Below are positions 47,379 through 57,880 of a stretch of DNA of 64,000 bases, in pieces. Under the pieces are notes generated by a model, which saw only the letters and a program-made list of their open reading frames with translations, was not told where the DNA came from and did not search any database. A program made the translations under genes and the position numbers. The stretch covers positions 310,001 through 374,000 of the forward strand of contig NZ_PPCV01000003.1 of NCBI RefSeq assembly GCF_004126535.1, given 5' to 3'. Each line of letters starts with the position of its first letter. Position 1 is the first letter of the stretch. The DNA is from Propioniciclava flava. GTDB lineage: Bacteria; Actinomycetota; Actinomycetes; Propionibacteriales; Propionibacteriaceae.

Positions 47379-48113
47379 CTAGGAAGGAAGTGACTCGTAC
47401 AGGGCCGACTCGACGCGGATCAGTTCGGACTCGACGAGTTCGGTGAGTGGGCGTGACTCCACCTTGAGGCCGAGTTCGATGTTGTGGAGCTCGGCGCTCG
47501 CGGACTGGTTTGCGCTGGTGACGATCAGGAACTGGTGGTCGACGGCCACGAACTTCGCATGGTTGCGGATGTGCTGTCCGCCGTTTTCGGCTCGCGTCAC
47601 GTACACCTTGGCGCCGACCATCTGCGCGGCGACCTCGGCGAGCGACGGTGTCCCAGCCCAAGTCGACTGCGCGGTCGCGTCATGATCCAGGTAAAGGCGG
47701 ACGCCGACCGTGCCCCGCAGGCACACCTCACCGAGCGCGTGCCACAGGCTCGATGATTTCTGGATGTTGAACGTCGAGCACGTGACCGCGAACCGGGCCG
47801 ACAACACGAGATCACTCAGCGACGAAGTGAGTGAGCCGTAGCCGGCGAGGTGCCCGGGCATCGTCCAGATCGGGGTGGTCGAACCTGGGCGCAAGGCTGC
47901 GCCCTCGATCGCCCGAAGGACCGGCACAGCCAGCTCCCGAATCACCGGCACCAGCCCGGCGGCGTCCAGGGCCGCCTTGACCTCCGGACGCCGACCCTCC
48001 GGTACACCCTTCAGCGCTTGCGTCAGCGTCTGTCCCGCGTCGAGCCGGGCTGCCAGCTGGGACGCCTCGGTCGAGGTCAGCAGGCGCCCCAGCTCCACCA
48101 TGGGGTCGGTCAT
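47379..48113 (-). CDS. drmC: DISARM protein DrmC (phospholipase D-like)
   Basis: 244 aa, ATG overlapping the drmB stop (ATGA at 48110-48113). A helical N-terminus of about 75 residues is followed by a PLD-type domain with one HxK motif, IRNHAKFVAVDHQFLIVTSA, around residue 184, and SANQS after it. PLD-family nucleases or transferases usually need two HKD motifs, so it probably works as a dimer. DrmC is a class-shared DISARM gene whose loss is tolerated in some characterised systems. It is the last gene of the operon. A convergent membrane-protein gene ends 296 bp away. Confidence 0.9.
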   Translation of the reverse strand: MTDPMVELGRLLTSTEASQLAARLDAGQTLTQALKGVPEGRRPEVKAALDAAGLVPVIRELAVPVLRAIEGAALRPGSTTPIWTMPGHLAGYGSLTSSLSDLVLSARFAVTCSTFNIQKSSSLWHALGEVCLRGTVGVRLYLDHDATAQSTWAGTPSLAEVAAQMVGAKVYVTRAENGGQHIRNHAKFVAVDHQFLIVTSANQSASAELHNIELGLKVESRPLTELVESELIRVESALYESLPS

Positions 48114-50122
48114 GACACGTCGAAGAATCCGAGGTGGCGGTGAGGCCCGGGCAGCCTGATCAGCAGCCGGCGATCGAGGAACCGGTTCGACCGCTCGCAC
48201 GATGTCTCGGAGGCCATCGCGCACGCGTGGCATGCCGCACCGTGCAGGAAATCCTCCTTCGGACCGGGCGTTCGGTGCGAGCAGAGCGGGTCGGAGCTGC
48301 AGCGCTGCGCTCCCCGCAGTGCAGACGTCACCAACTGGCGCAGGCGCACCGGCTCGCTCAGCTGGACGAGTCCGCCCAGCGTGCCGTCCGAGTCCGACGA
48401 GGTCGTGAGCAGGAGAAGGCCTGCCGCAGGCGGTCGGTGTTCGGTGCCCCGCCAACCGTAGAGGCGCTCGGAGATGCTCGCTGCACCGTAACCGGACGAC
48501 AGTGCCATCTGGCGGAAGAGCACGTGCGCCAGCGTGTGCAGCAGCCAGTAGCGGGGCGGTGGCATGCGGGTGTCGGGGTCGATGTTGGCGGCCGTCCCCG
48601 ACAGGCGGTTGGCGTAGTTGTTGCGGTGTGCCTGCTTGTGGGCAGCCCACAGGTCGGACGCCTCGACCGTGGCTTCCCACGCGGCCACAGGCTTCTCGTC
48701 GAGTTGGAGGAACACGCCTTCGCCACGGTTCAGTGTCGCCAGCGCCCATACGGGTTGGTTCACGGTCAGAGGCACCTGACGGGTGGGGACGTCGTCGATG
48801 CGGTCCCACTCGTCGATGCGGGTGAAGCCCAGCAGGGCGGTCGCTTGGCGCAGCTTCTCCACCGCAAGGACGCGGCTGAACTCCTTTGGTAGACCCGGGT
48901 CGAGCTGGCGGGTGGTCACTACCAGCCCGCTCGCCTCGTCCTCGTGGTGCGCGCCGGCAGTGCCCAGCTGAAGGTGGTTCCATTCAGGCACCATCAGGTC
49001 CAAGGCGCTCCACTCGGTGTTCGGCACGACCTCGGGGTCTGCTGGCAGCGGTGAGAGGGCTTCGGTGAGGGCCTGAGCCAGGTCAGCGTCGCTGATCTCG
49101 GTGACATCGAGCCGGTCCTTGAGATACTTGCGCAGGAACTTTAGCTCGCCGACGTAGTCCGGCAGGTCGTCCCCAACCACGGACTTGAGGCGGTCGGCCA
49201 GGTTCTGCTTCTTCTCGCCGTCGTCCATGGGCATCACGATGGCGCTCTGGGTGATCGGGAACCAGAGGTTCGACGCGCCGACCAGCATCAGGTGCGCCGG
49301 CGCGTCGCAGCCACCGACCGCGAAGGCGTCCAGGTGCGGGTGACGCCCACGGCAGGCAGGCAGCTTCGCCTTGCCTGCGGCTCCCTGCGCCTCGTTCATC
49401 CCGCGCGAGGCGCCGCACGACGCGCACACGATCCGGGCGGAGGCGCCGCGGCTGAGCGTGTTCTCGGTCATCTTGAGCATCGGGGTGCTGGCGTCGGAGC
49501 AGGTTCCCCCGCGGTGCACCCACCCGAGGTAGGGGAACTCGTCGAGGTGCCCGTTCTCGCAGGCCAGCAGGTAGCGCGCCGGCACGCAGGGCGAGCGCTT
49601 CTTGCCGCCACCTTTGGCCGTGCGGCTGCGACCGGGGCAGCCGACGTGCTCGAACTTCGCCTCGTCGGGCTTGTACGGGTTGGTGTTGGAATAGGCGAAG
49701 GTGCTCAGCGGCGCCAGCCGGTCGCAGCCGGTGCACCGCAACCACTGGGGAAACACCAGCGCCGGAAGACCGAGATCGCGGCCCTCGTCACTGAACGAAC
49801 TCTCCGCGGGCTGGTGCGGGAAGGGACGCAACTCGGTGACCTGCTGCCCGAGCTGGCGGCGTACAGCCGCCAGCAGCTTGGGCGCATGGATGTAGGGGAC
49901 GCCGTCGCGGCGCTTCCAGATGCGATCCCATGCGTCGAGGCCCGAGGGCATCACGGTGAAGCGTGGCAGGTCCATGATCGCGCCGGGCCCGTAGGTGAAC
50001 AGCAGCGTGCTGGGCCGCCCCGACCCCACCTTGGCGTAGTTCTTCTTGATCCCGGCCTTCTTGAGCGCCTCAGCGTCGCCGAGCGGGTCGAGGCTGTGGT
50101 CGCCGCTGACGAGGTCGGCCAT
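48110..50122 (-). CDS. drmB: DISARM protein DrmB (DUF1998)
   Basis: 670 aa from the ATG at 50122, 1 bp after the drmA stop; the longer frame upstream is a shadow of drmA. The N-terminus has LLFTYGPGAIMDLPRFTVMP. Several Cys clusters likely bind zinc: LRCTGCDRLAPL, LACENGHLDEFP with a later GTC, RIVCASCGAS, and the late group CSSDPLCSH ... CHACAMASETSC. The DUF1998 signature lies near residues 525-560 (LAHVLFRQMALSSGYGAASI). DrmB partners the DrmA helicase to form the core DNA-sensing complex of DISARM. Its catalytic role is unclear. Confidence 0.93.
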   Translation of the reverse strand: MADLVSGDHSLDPLGDAEALKKAGIKKNYAKVGSGRPSTLLFTYGPGAIMDLPRFTVMPSGLDAWDRIWKRRDGVPYIHAPKLLAAVRRQLGQQVTELRPFPHQPAESSFSDEGRDLGLPALVFPQWLRCTGCDRLAPLSTFAYSNTNPYKPDEAKFEHVGCPGRSRTAKGGGKKRSPCVPARYLLACENGHLDEFPYLGWVHRGGTCSDASTPMLKMTENTLSRGASARIVCASCGASRGMNEAQGAAGKAKLPACRGRHPHLDAFAVGGCDAPAHLMLVGASNLWFPITQSAIVMPMDDGEKKQNLADRLKSVVGDDLPDYVGELKFLRKYLKDRLDVTEISDADLAQALTEALSPLPADPEVVPNTEWSALDLMVPEWNHLQLGTAGAHHEDEASGLVVTTRQLDPGLPKEFSRVLAVEKLRQATALLGFTRIDEWDRIDDVPTRQVPLTVNQPVWALATLNRGEGVFLQLDEKPVAAWEATVEASDLWAAHKQAHRNNYANRLSGTAANIDPDTRMPPPRYWLLHTLAHVLFRQMALSSGYGAASISERLYGWRGTEHRPPAAGLLLLTTSSDSDGTLGGLVQLSEPVRLRQLVTSALRGAQRCSSDPLCSHRTPGPKEDFLHGAACHACAMASETSCERSNRFLDRRLLIRLPGPHRHLGFFDVS

Positions 50123-50123
50123 G

Positions 50124-53100
50124 TCAGTCCTCCTCCGGGGCGGGGAACGCCCAGGCAGGGGCGCTTTCGGGCGGTGCGAGGTAGAGCCGGTCCGGGTTCG
50201 GGGAGACCAGCAGGTTGATCTCGGGTTGCACCTCGCGCATCGAGTTGGCGACCACGAACGGCGCACCGGCTAGCAGGTCCTTGGTCGTGGACGCCTCAGC
50301 ACTGATCATGAGCGGCCCCTCACCAGCCCCGGCCCGCACACGCTCGTACACCAACCGCTTCTGCTGGGCGGCGAGACCGGCGCGGCGCTTCTTCCACGTG
50401 TCGACCCGGTTCTTCAACCGTGCCCGCACCACGTCGGCAGACGCCTCATCGGATGCGGCCAGCGCCCGGGCGACGAGCAGGTCGACCAGGTCACACACGA
50501 ACGCGGCCGAGGAGTCGATGCGGTCCGCCCCCTTCTCCGGGGTGAGACCGTCGACGCCGGCCTGCGCGTCGAGCACTCGGGCGGCGCTGACGAGGACGCC
50601 GTCGAGGCCCCGCTCGATCGACGTGAGCGAGTACGGGGTCACCGATAGGGCCTCCACCTGGGCGTAGAACGTCTCGTGGTAGTGCCGGAACTGCTCGAAG
50701 TGCGCCAGATCGCGCGGCCGCGCCCAGTTGCCCAGGGTCACCACCAAGCCCGGGCGATCGCCCGCACGGCCAACGCGCGAGGACGCCTGAATGTACTCGG
50801 CGGTGTTCTTCGGCTGACCGACGATGAGCATCAACCCCAGGCGCAGCACGTCGACGCCGACCTGGAGCATCGAGGTGGCCAGCACAGTGTCGTAAGGCAG
50901 GGCGCCCCGTTCGGGTGCGGGCTTGCCGCCTTGGACGGCCGCCAGTGCCGCCGCACGGGCGGCCGTCGAGTCGGACGCCGCGGTGAACGGCACAGCCATT
51001 CCGTCGAGGGTGTCGGTGATCCGGGACGACGACACGCGGCTGGTCAGCTCGGCCCGGTTCAACTGGCCGTAGTTCGTGCCGCGGCGGCGCGGCAGCTTCG
51101 ACCACGGGCGTCCGCGCCCCAGGGCGGTCTCGACGTCGTCGCTGAGGTAGCGGGTCATGCCCGCCAGCTCGCGGATCGCGTTGAAGTAGCCCACCAGAGT
51201 GAGATAGGCGTCCGCAGCGTCACCGTGCCGGTCGAGCAACTCCTGCCCCGAGGCGAGCAGCACCTCGGACAGGCGGATCTCGGCGGCCGTCAGCCTGACG
51301 CCTGTCGCGCAAACGCCGAGGTAGCGGCGTCCAGGCGCCTCGCGGCTGATCGGTTCCTCGGAGCTGAACCAGGTGTCGCCGGCGTCCAGCACCTGGGGCG
51401 GGAAGATCGCCAGCCCGCGGCCGTACAGGCTGCGCACCTGGTCGGCCGCCCGTCGGACGGTGGCCGAAGACGCCACGATCAGCGGCGCGACGCGGCGACC
51501 CTGGCCGTCGGTCCACGTGCAGAGCGTGTCGATGACCGCCTCGAACAGGCCCACCGTCGTGCCCAGGGCGCCGGTGATGAGGTGCAACTCGTCCTGGATG
51601 ATCAGGTCGGGCGGCCGCAGCCGACCGCACGCCCGCACGGACGCCGCCGGATGACCGCCGCTGGCGTTGTGCTTCGACCCGGCCTTGAGCGAACAACCGG
51701 AGTCGTCGGGGTGGGTGTAGCCGTGGCGGTCGCACACGGTGGCGACGTGGCCGAACAGGGCGGCCGCCTGCCCCTCGCGGGCGAGCCGGGCGAACTTGTC
51801 GACCGTCGCGATGACGAAGGCGGGAGCCAGCCGGTAGATCTCTTCGTCGACGGTGAGCACCGGCAACCCCTCGCTCACCTCACCCGCCGAGCCGAACGGG
51901 CAGTCGAAGTCGTCGCCGCAACGCACGAACACGCGGCCGAGCACCGTCTCGACTCGGATGTTGTCGCGGGTGATGGGGGTGCCGCACCACGGGCAGCGCC
52001 GGAACTGCAGCACCGTCAGGCCGTGGTCGTACCCGCTGTCGGCGGCCGCGCGTAGCTGCTCGTCGGCCTCCTTCACCCGCTTGGGTGACACGTTCGACCC
52101 CACCCACAGGCCGATCCGGAACGGGGTGGGACCCCAGACCTTCTCATCCCTTCGGCGCTCCAGTTCGGCGGCGCACACCATCGTCGTGGCGCGCTGGAAC
52201 TGCTGCGCAGTCAGCAGCCGCAGCGTGTAACGCATCAGCACCGCCAGCCCGTCGCCGCCGTCAAGGGGCCCGGACGCCGACGCCACGACCCCCCGCCGGC
52301 GCCGGATCGCGAACGTGAACGCTGCCAGGCCCAAGTAGGCCTCGGTCTTGCCGCCACCGGTGGGGAAGAACAGCAACTCGACCTGAGCCAGGGCGGGGTT
52401 CGACCGCTGCGGCAGGGTCGGGTCACACAGGGCCGGGAGCTGCATGAGCACGAACGCGAGCTGGAACAGGCGCCAGCTGTGCGCGCCCGCCCCCTCGGCG
52501 TTGACCTCGGCGAGGGCGGTGGCCGGCGTCAGCTCCGGGCGCTCGCCGCGGCGCCGGACGACCTCGGAGTGAATGCGCTGATCAGCCATCACGGTGTTCA
52601 TGAACTGAAAGCACCGCAGTGCCTCCTCATCACGCAGCAGGAAGTCGATGCCGTCAGCCAACCGGCCGGCGGCCTGCTCTGCCTCGACGATCGCATCGAT
52701 GGCCTCGCCCTGAAGGTAGACCGGCAGGCTGTCAGCCGTCGCCTTGAGCCCCGTCAACCAGGCGGCATAGCCCGTCGTGATTGGCGTGAGCGCGGTGCGC
52801 AATTCATCGACGGACGCGGTTGCCAGCCGCCTCATGTCGGTGACGACCGCGGACTCGGACCGGGCCCGGGTCTGCGGGGTCTCGGAGGTGGGCAACCAGG
52901 TGGTGCGCACCTGGGAGGCCCGGCGGGCGCCCGGCTGGGCCGTCCAGTCGGCCGAACAGGTGCGGCCAATGGCAAACTCGAGCCTGTCGCGATACTGGAG
53001 GCGCAGCCGGTTGACCTCGTCGTCGTCGTGCGGCGGGATCGCCTCCGCCACCACGTCCTGCACCGGCAGGAAGGCCTCCGCCCCACCGGCCTCGACATGC

Positions 53101-53777
53101 AACTGGGTCTGGAACAGCGACTTGCCGACCGGCACCCGGCCCACCCCTGGGTCCGCCTCGTTACACAGGGCCAGCTCGAGGATCACCGAGTTGTCCGTGT
53201 TGTAGCGGTCCACCCGCAGCACCACGCCCTCGGGTTCGACCCCGGTCAGCGGGATGTCGCGGGTCTGGCCGGCGGTCAGGTCGGCAATCGTGACGACGAC
53301 GGAACGGGACACCTGGGTGCGCACGTACTCCGTCGCGCGTGCGGCCGACGGCGCGCCCTCCTCGGCCGCCCGCTCAGCCTTCCGGGTGGAGTAGTGCCCC
53401 CACGACGCCCGCACAGTCACTGACCGTTGCCCGGGTGAGATCTGACAGCGCAACCCCATGGACGCCGGCGTGATCGCCCCGCGGCGCACCGGCGTGTCCT
53501 CGTCGGCGTCCGCGTCAGGAGCGCCAGCCTCATCAAGGTCCTCCTCCGGGGCACCCTCGGTGGGGATCGGTTCGGTGGCGAGTTGCTGCGGGTCGAGGCG
53601 GCCCACGAGGTAGGCGACGTGGGGAGAGACCGGCAGCACCTCAGCATCGCCGTACAGCGGGCCAAGCAACTCGCGGGACAGAATCGACGTCAGGTTCTCC
53701 CGGACAGCCCACGCCGTGCCATCGGGCACCTCGTAGGGTCCCGGCGGCAGCACACCGTCGTGCGCAGTGGTGGTCAT
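50124..53777 (-). CDS. drmA: DISARM helicase DrmA
   Basis: 1217 aa, ATG overlapping the drmMI stop. SF2 helicase motifs: Walker A FFPTGGGKTEAYLGLAAF near residue 473, DEXH-type box LIIQDELHLITGAL near 730, SSATVRRA, and the motif VI region YIQASSRVGRAGDRPGL near 1005. A four-Cys zinc site (CPWCGTP, CGDDFDCPFG) lies between the helicase lobes. DrmA with DrmB is the conserved core of every DISARM class; the complex loads on unmodified or 5'-ended DNA and blocks phage genomes. All motifs look intact. Confidence 0.95.
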   Translation of the reverse strand: MTTTAHDGVLPPGPYEVPDGTAWAVRENLTSILSRELLGPLYGDAEVLPVSPHVAYLVGRLDPQQLATEPIPTEGAPEEDLDEAGAPDADADEDTPVRRGAITPASMGLRCQISPGQRSVTVRASWGHYSTRKAERAAEEGAPSAARATEYVRTQVSRSVVVTIADLTAGQTRDIPLTGVEPEGVVLRVDRYNTDNSVILELALCNEADPGVGRVPVGKSLFQTQLHVEAGGAEAFLPVQDVVAEAIPPHDDDEVNRLRLQYRDRLEFAIGRTCSADWTAQPGARRASQVRTTWLPTSETPQTRARSESAVVTDMRRLATASVDELRTALTPITTGYAAWLTGLKATADSLPVYLQGEAIDAIVEAEQAAGRLADGIDFLLRDEEALRCFQFMNTVMADQRIHSEVVRRRGERPELTPATALAEVNAEGAGAHSWRLFQLAFVLMQLPALCDPTLPQRSNPALAQVELLFFPTGGGKTEAYLGLAAFTFAIRRRRGVVASASGPLDGGDGLAVLMRYTLRLLTAQQFQRATTMVCAAELERRRDEKVWGPTPFRIGLWVGSNVSPKRVKEADEQLRAAADSGYDHGLTVLQFRRCPWCGTPITRDNIRVETVLGRVFVRCGDDFDCPFGSAGEVSEGLPVLTVDEEIYRLAPAFVIATVDKFARLAREGQAAALFGHVATVCDRHGYTHPDDSGCSLKAGSKHNASGGHPAASVRACGRLRPPDLIIQDELHLITGALGTTVGLFEAVIDTLCTWTDGQGRRVAPLIVASSATVRRAADQVRSLYGRGLAIFPPQVLDAGDTWFSSEEPISREAPGRRYLGVCATGVRLTAAEIRLSEVLLASGQELLDRHGDAADAYLTLVGYFNAIRELAGMTRYLSDDVETALGRGRPWSKLPRRRGTNYGQLNRAELTSRVSSSRITDTLDGMAVPFTAASDSTAARAAALAAVQGGKPAPERGALPYDTVLATSMLQVGVDVLRLGLMLIVGQPKNTAEYIQASSRVGRAGDRPGLVVTLGNWARPRDLAHFEQFRHYHETFYAQVEALSVTPYSLTSIERGLDGVLVSAARVLDAQAGVDGLTPEKGADRIDSSAAFVCDLVDLLVARALAASDEASADVVRARLKNRVDTWKKRRAGLAAQQKRLVYERVRAGAGEGPLMISAEASTTKDLLAGAPFVVANSMREVQPEINLLVSPNPDRLYLAPPESAPAWAFPAPEED

Positions 53778-56700
53778 GCCTCGGCCTCCTCAGCGTCGAA
53801 GTCGTGTTCCTCGGGCTCCGACGCCGCGAATGAGACGCCGGTGCCTGCCGCCGCCTCGGAGGCTGCGCGGCGGTGGTTTTCCTCAAGCAGCCGGTCGAGG
53901 ATCTCGACACGTGCCGCGGGGCTGACCGTCCAGCGGGTCATCTGCCGGTAGGTGTGGAAGCCATGATCGAGCATCACGTCCGACCAGCCGTAGGCCGCCA
54001 TCACCGTCTCGTCGAGCTCGACGTGGATCGCACGCAGCCGGGCCGCATCGGGGTCGGATGCATCGGGCAGGTCCGGGTCGTTGACCAGGTTGTACAGCTT
54101 CGTCAAGCCCAGATCGCGGCGCAGCATGATCTCCCTGCGCTCCTCATCGAGGGTGCGACCAATCACGCGAAGAGCATCGGTCTCATCGGGCCGCGGGAAT
54201 GTCTCGAACACGTCCGAAGGCGTGTACCTAGGATCGTTTCGCATGCCCGACCCATACTTGATCGCCCACATCTGGTGGAGTGATGACGAGAGCACGGCCT
54301 GCTGGGCGAACGAATCCGTGGCGAAGACGCCCAGCGCGTGGCTGAAGACTTGGCCCGTGGGGACTCGCAGGGGCATGACGGTCTTGCTGACTAGCGCGAT
54401 TGCCAGGACTTCTTTGAGGGGGAGGGTGGCTCGCCGGAGAGCGACTGCCGGGGCCTCGTAGAGCCACCATCGATCCCGCACGCGGGGCTTATTGCTGAGC
54501 CCCTCGCGATGAGGCTTGACGCGGGACTCTACCCAAGCGAAGGGCTCCGAGAACCTCGATGCGGCTATGCGATCCAAGCCGGTAAAGTCCACGACATACC
54601 TTGAGGCGAGTCCTTGTGGGTCGGAGTTGATGTCCTCACCCCCAAGGAAAGGGGCCAACACCTGGGCTGAGGGGGGGGAGGAATCAATCATCTTGCGGGC
54701 GACCCACGGTTCCATCGTGAAGCCGACGCCGTTAATGTTGTTACCGATATACGCCTTGGCGAGGTTTTCCGTGAGTCGTCTTGGGGGGCCTACGATGCGT
54801 CCTTCGGGTTCCAGCAGCGAGCTAATGCGTACGACCCACTGGTCATCGGAAACCGCGCCTAGCCCATCGGGGAGAGTGCCGCGAGCCCCCCAGACCGCAG
54901 CGTACTCAAGGTTGGCGCTCGCTGCGGGCCAGGACCTCGACTGAATGCTGCGGGTGATGGTGAAGTTCTTGGCAACCATCGTGTCCAAGCTCACTTCGCG
55001 AGTGTCCCCTTGGGCCACCGAATTTGTGGCAATCAAACCCAATGTGCCCTCGGGGTCGAGCAGAGAATAGGCGCGGAGTAAGAAGTAGGCAACTAGGTCC
55101 GCATTTCCCTTGGCGCCGTCAGCCAACACATTGACCAACCATTCGCGGAGGTTGGAGCCCATTGCGGGGGAGATCTTCTTACCGCCGAGGAAGGGTGGGT
55201 TTCCGACGATGGTGTCGAAGCCGCCGTGGTCGAAGACGTCTGGCAGTTCGATGGGCCAGTGGAGAGGCTGCCAACGGCAATAATCTGTGTCAACAGTGGG
55301 GGTGAGGCCGACGCCAAGGATGTCGTCCAGCATCGCGCGGTTTGCGGCTCCCTGGGCCGGATAGGCATCGGCGGCGGCGACACGTAGATCGGCGTACGCC
55401 TCGTCGAGGGCCTTCCCGAGCTTGCCTCCGAGGCGCAGGCCGGCGGCGATGACCCCGTCGGCGAGGTCGCGGACTTGGGCGGTCACCGTGCGCAGCTCGG
55501 CAAGTAGGGCCGCCTTGGTGACTGCCGAGCGCTGGGGGTCGTTGTTGTCCACCACGCTGGACAGGTCTTGCCGCAGTTGGATTGCTTGGTCGATGGCGGA
55601 ATCAACGTCAACGTTGGTGCCGACCGCTGCCGACGTGACCTCGAACAGCGCGGGCGCGTTGGTGGCGCGGCCGGGGTTGATGTGGAGGCGGCGCACTTGG
55701 TCGAGGTCGGTGATGCCGAGCAGGGAGTTGCCGACCAGCACCTTGTCGTCGACGAAGCTGAAGGGCAGCTTGGGGTCGAGCGAGACCAGCCATAGTGACA
55801 GCTTGCACATCTCGATGGCCATCGGGTTGATGTCGGCGCCGTAGAGGCAGTGTGCGACGACCTCGCGGAGCGCTCGGGTCTCCTGCTCTTCGGGGGTACC
55901 GAGGCCGGAGCCTTTCGCCTCCCACGCCTCGACGAGGCGTGCGGCCAGATACCGCGCTGCCGCGACGAGGAAGGCGCCCGAGCCGCAGGCAATGTCGGCC
56001 ACCCGTAGCCGCAGAATCTGCCCGGGTGACTTGAGCACCCACGCCGTCCGGTCCATGGTCTGGTGCGGGCCGGGGGCGTAGACCAGCGGTTCGAGGGCGT
56101 GCAGGACGACTTCTTCGGCCAGCGAGCGGGGCGTGTAGTGGGCGCCCGCGTTCTTGCGCGACGGGGTCTCGACCACAACCAATCCGCCTTGCAGGACGAC
56201 CGTGGGCCGGTCGCGCAGGTCGCGGCGGATGATGCCGAGCCAACCACGAAGCTCCTCGGCGAGCGCGGGGTCGTGGGTGACGGCGCGCAGGGCGACGTCG
56301 GCGTCCTCGATCGTGTCACCTGCGGCGAGAGCCTTGGTGAGCTGGTTGACGGTCGGGGTGCTAGCACTGGGTTGGTTCTCCTTGACCCAGGCCAGGATGG
56401 CTGCGGCGACGCTTCGGTCGTCGGCGTTGTCCTCGTACAGGTCATTGAGCACGCTCAGGGGGATTTCGGCTTCGGCACCGGCCTTGCCGATCAAGCCGAT
56501 CACCGTCTCGGGCGCGCGGCGACATGTGTAGCCGAGCAGGCCTTCGTAGATGTAGCCGATCTGTTCCACATCGATGTCGCGGAACGAGATCGGACGCCGC
56601 CCCTCCCCCTTGACGTCGGCCATCTGCACGGCGTCCAGCACCTGCATCATCACCCGGTCATCGACAACCAAAGAGAGCTCGCCGGTCGGGGTCAAGGTGG

Positions 56701-57880
56701 CTAAGAACGGGAACCGCTCTGGGTCGAACAGCGATCCGCCGTAGGTGGGCAGGCGGAGGTCCTCGAACGAGGCCCCGCGGTAGAGCGCCCGTGAGGTGGC
56801 CAGCAGGCGGTGCCAGACCGCGGAGGTGGCGTCCAGGCCCTCGGGGGTCTCGACTTGGGCGCGGCTGCGCAACTCGTCGAGCTGTCCGGTCAGGCCATAG
56901 CCGCCGCGGAACAGTTCGCTCGAGGGCAGGAGGCCGCGTTCCTCGGCGAACAGGAGGAACACGACCCGCATCATGACCGTGACCGCCGCTTCGTAGATGA
57001 TGCCGGCGTCCTCGGGGAGCGGATCAGCCTCGCCGCGGTGGAGGGCCTCGGCGGCGGACTCGGAGAAGGATTGCACGACCAGCTCGACGGCACGTCGCAC
57101 CTGGGCGCCAAGGGCCTCGGTGACGAGTTCGGCGGACGTGACTGACTCGCGGAACAGTGCGGCTAGGCGGTCCTCGGGCTGGCCGCCGGCGAGGCGCCCG
57201 GGGGCGAGCAGGGCGGCGACCGCGTCACGTGCGGCCGAGTCGTTGACCCAGTCGAAGGCGTCCACGATGCCGGAGGCTGCTGTGATCGACGTGCCCGTCT
57301 TCGGGTCGCGCTGGGCGCTCACCAACCCCCACCAGCGGCCGTCGGTGACCACACCGACCGGCGTGTGTGAGGCGCGCAGCATGAGTTCGAACCGGTCGAT
57401 GGTGTCGGTGGCCCAGCCCTCGGTGCCGATGGAGCGGAGGTTGTCGACGGGGTCGACCACCCAGACCAGCGCTGCGACCTCGTCGCCCCGGCGGAAGGCG
57501 CCGGTGCTCGTCGCGGTGATGGCCCCGGTGGGGGAGGCGACGGTGGTGTGGACGGCTTCGTCGAGGACGAGGTGATCGCCCCAGCCGAACGTGTCGCGCA
57601 ACACGTGCTCGACCCACGCGTCGCGGGCCACGCGGAAGGCGTCCAGCGGCAGCTCGCCGATGGCGTGGGCGTCATGGGCCCCCTCGAAGGACGCCTTGGC
57701 CACCTTCAGGTCGGCCAAACGTCGGGAGTCCAAGCCTGGGAAGTTGGCCTGAGGCCACACCCGGAGCAGCGCTGGCAGCGTCAGGAATGGGCCCTCGGTA
57801 TCGACCAGAGCGAGCCACGAGCGGTGCAGCTCGGTGCCGCTGGGAGCGCGGCGGCGACCGAGGGCGGGGCGCGGACTCAT
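53774..57880 (-). CDS. drmMI: DISARM class 1 N6-adenine DNA methyltransferase DrmMI
   Basis: 1368 aa from the ATG at 57880, overlapping the drmD stop (ATGA). AdoMet motif I VADIACGSGAFLVAAARYLA near residue 632, LYGADINPMAIEMCKLSLW, and catalytic motif IV IVGNPPFLGG near 892 mark a gamma-type adenine methylase. The long N- and C-terminal regions resemble type IIG/PglX-like target-recognition and structural domains. In class 1 DISARM this enzyme marks host DNA as self. The absence of pglZ and brxC next to it separates this locus from BREX. Confidence 0.93.
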   Translation of the reverse strand: MSPRPALGRRRAPSGTELHRSWLALVDTEGPFLTLPALLRVWPQANFPGLDSRRLADLKVAKASFEGAHDAHAIGELPLDAFRVARDAWVEHVLRDTFGWGDHLVLDEAVHTTVASPTGAITATSTGAFRRGDEVAALVWVVDPVDNLRSIGTEGWATDTIDRFELMLRASHTPVGVVTDGRWWGLVSAQRDPKTGTSITAASGIVDAFDWVNDSAARDAVAALLAPGRLAGGQPEDRLAALFRESVTSAELVTEALGAQVRRAVELVVQSFSESAAEALHRGEADPLPEDAGIIYEAAVTVMMRVVFLLFAEERGLLPSSELFRGGYGLTGQLDELRSRAQVETPEGLDATSAVWHRLLATSRALYRGASFEDLRLPTYGGSLFDPERFPFLATLTPTGELSLVVDDRVMMQVLDAVQMADVKGEGRRPISFRDIDVEQIGYIYEGLLGYTCRRAPETVIGLIGKAGAEAEIPLSVLNDLYEDNADDRSVAAAILAWVKENQPSASTPTVNQLTKALAAGDTIEDADVALRAVTHDPALAEELRGWLGIIRRDLRDRPTVVLQGGLVVVETPSRKNAGAHYTPRSLAEEVVLHALEPLVYAPGPHQTMDRTAWVLKSPGQILRLRVADIACGSGAFLVAAARYLAARLVEAWEAKGSGLGTPEEQETRALREVVAHCLYGADINPMAIEMCKLSLWLVSLDPKLPFSFVDDKVLVGNSLLGITDLDQVRRLHINPGRATNAPALFEVTSAAVGTNVDVDSAIDQAIQLRQDLSSVVDNNDPQRSAVTKAALLAELRTVTAQVRDLADGVIAAGLRLGGKLGKALDEAYADLRVAAADAYPAQGAANRAMLDDILGVGLTPTVDTDYCRWQPLHWPIELPDVFDHGGFDTIVGNPPFLGGKKISPAMGSNLREWLVNVLADGAKGNADLVAYFLLRAYSLLDPEGTLGLIATNSVAQGDTREVSLDTMVAKNFTITRSIQSRSWPAASANLEYAAVWGARGTLPDGLGAVSDDQWVVRISSLLEPEGRIVGPPRRLTENLAKAYIGNNINGVGFTMEPWVARKMIDSSPPSAQVLAPFLGGEDINSDPQGLASRYVVDFTGLDRIAASRFSEPFAWVESRVKPHREGLSNKPRVRDRWWLYEAPAVALRRATLPLKEVLAIALVSKTVMPLRVPTGQVFSHALGVFATDSFAQQAVLSSSLHQMWAIKYGSGMRNDPRYTPSDVFETFPRPDETDALRVIGRTLDEERREIMLRRDLGLTKLYNLVNDPDLPDASDPDAARLRAIHVELDETVMAAYGWSDVMLDHGFHTYRQMTRWTVSPAARVEILDRLLEENHRRAASEAAAGTGVSFAASEPEEHDFDAEEAEA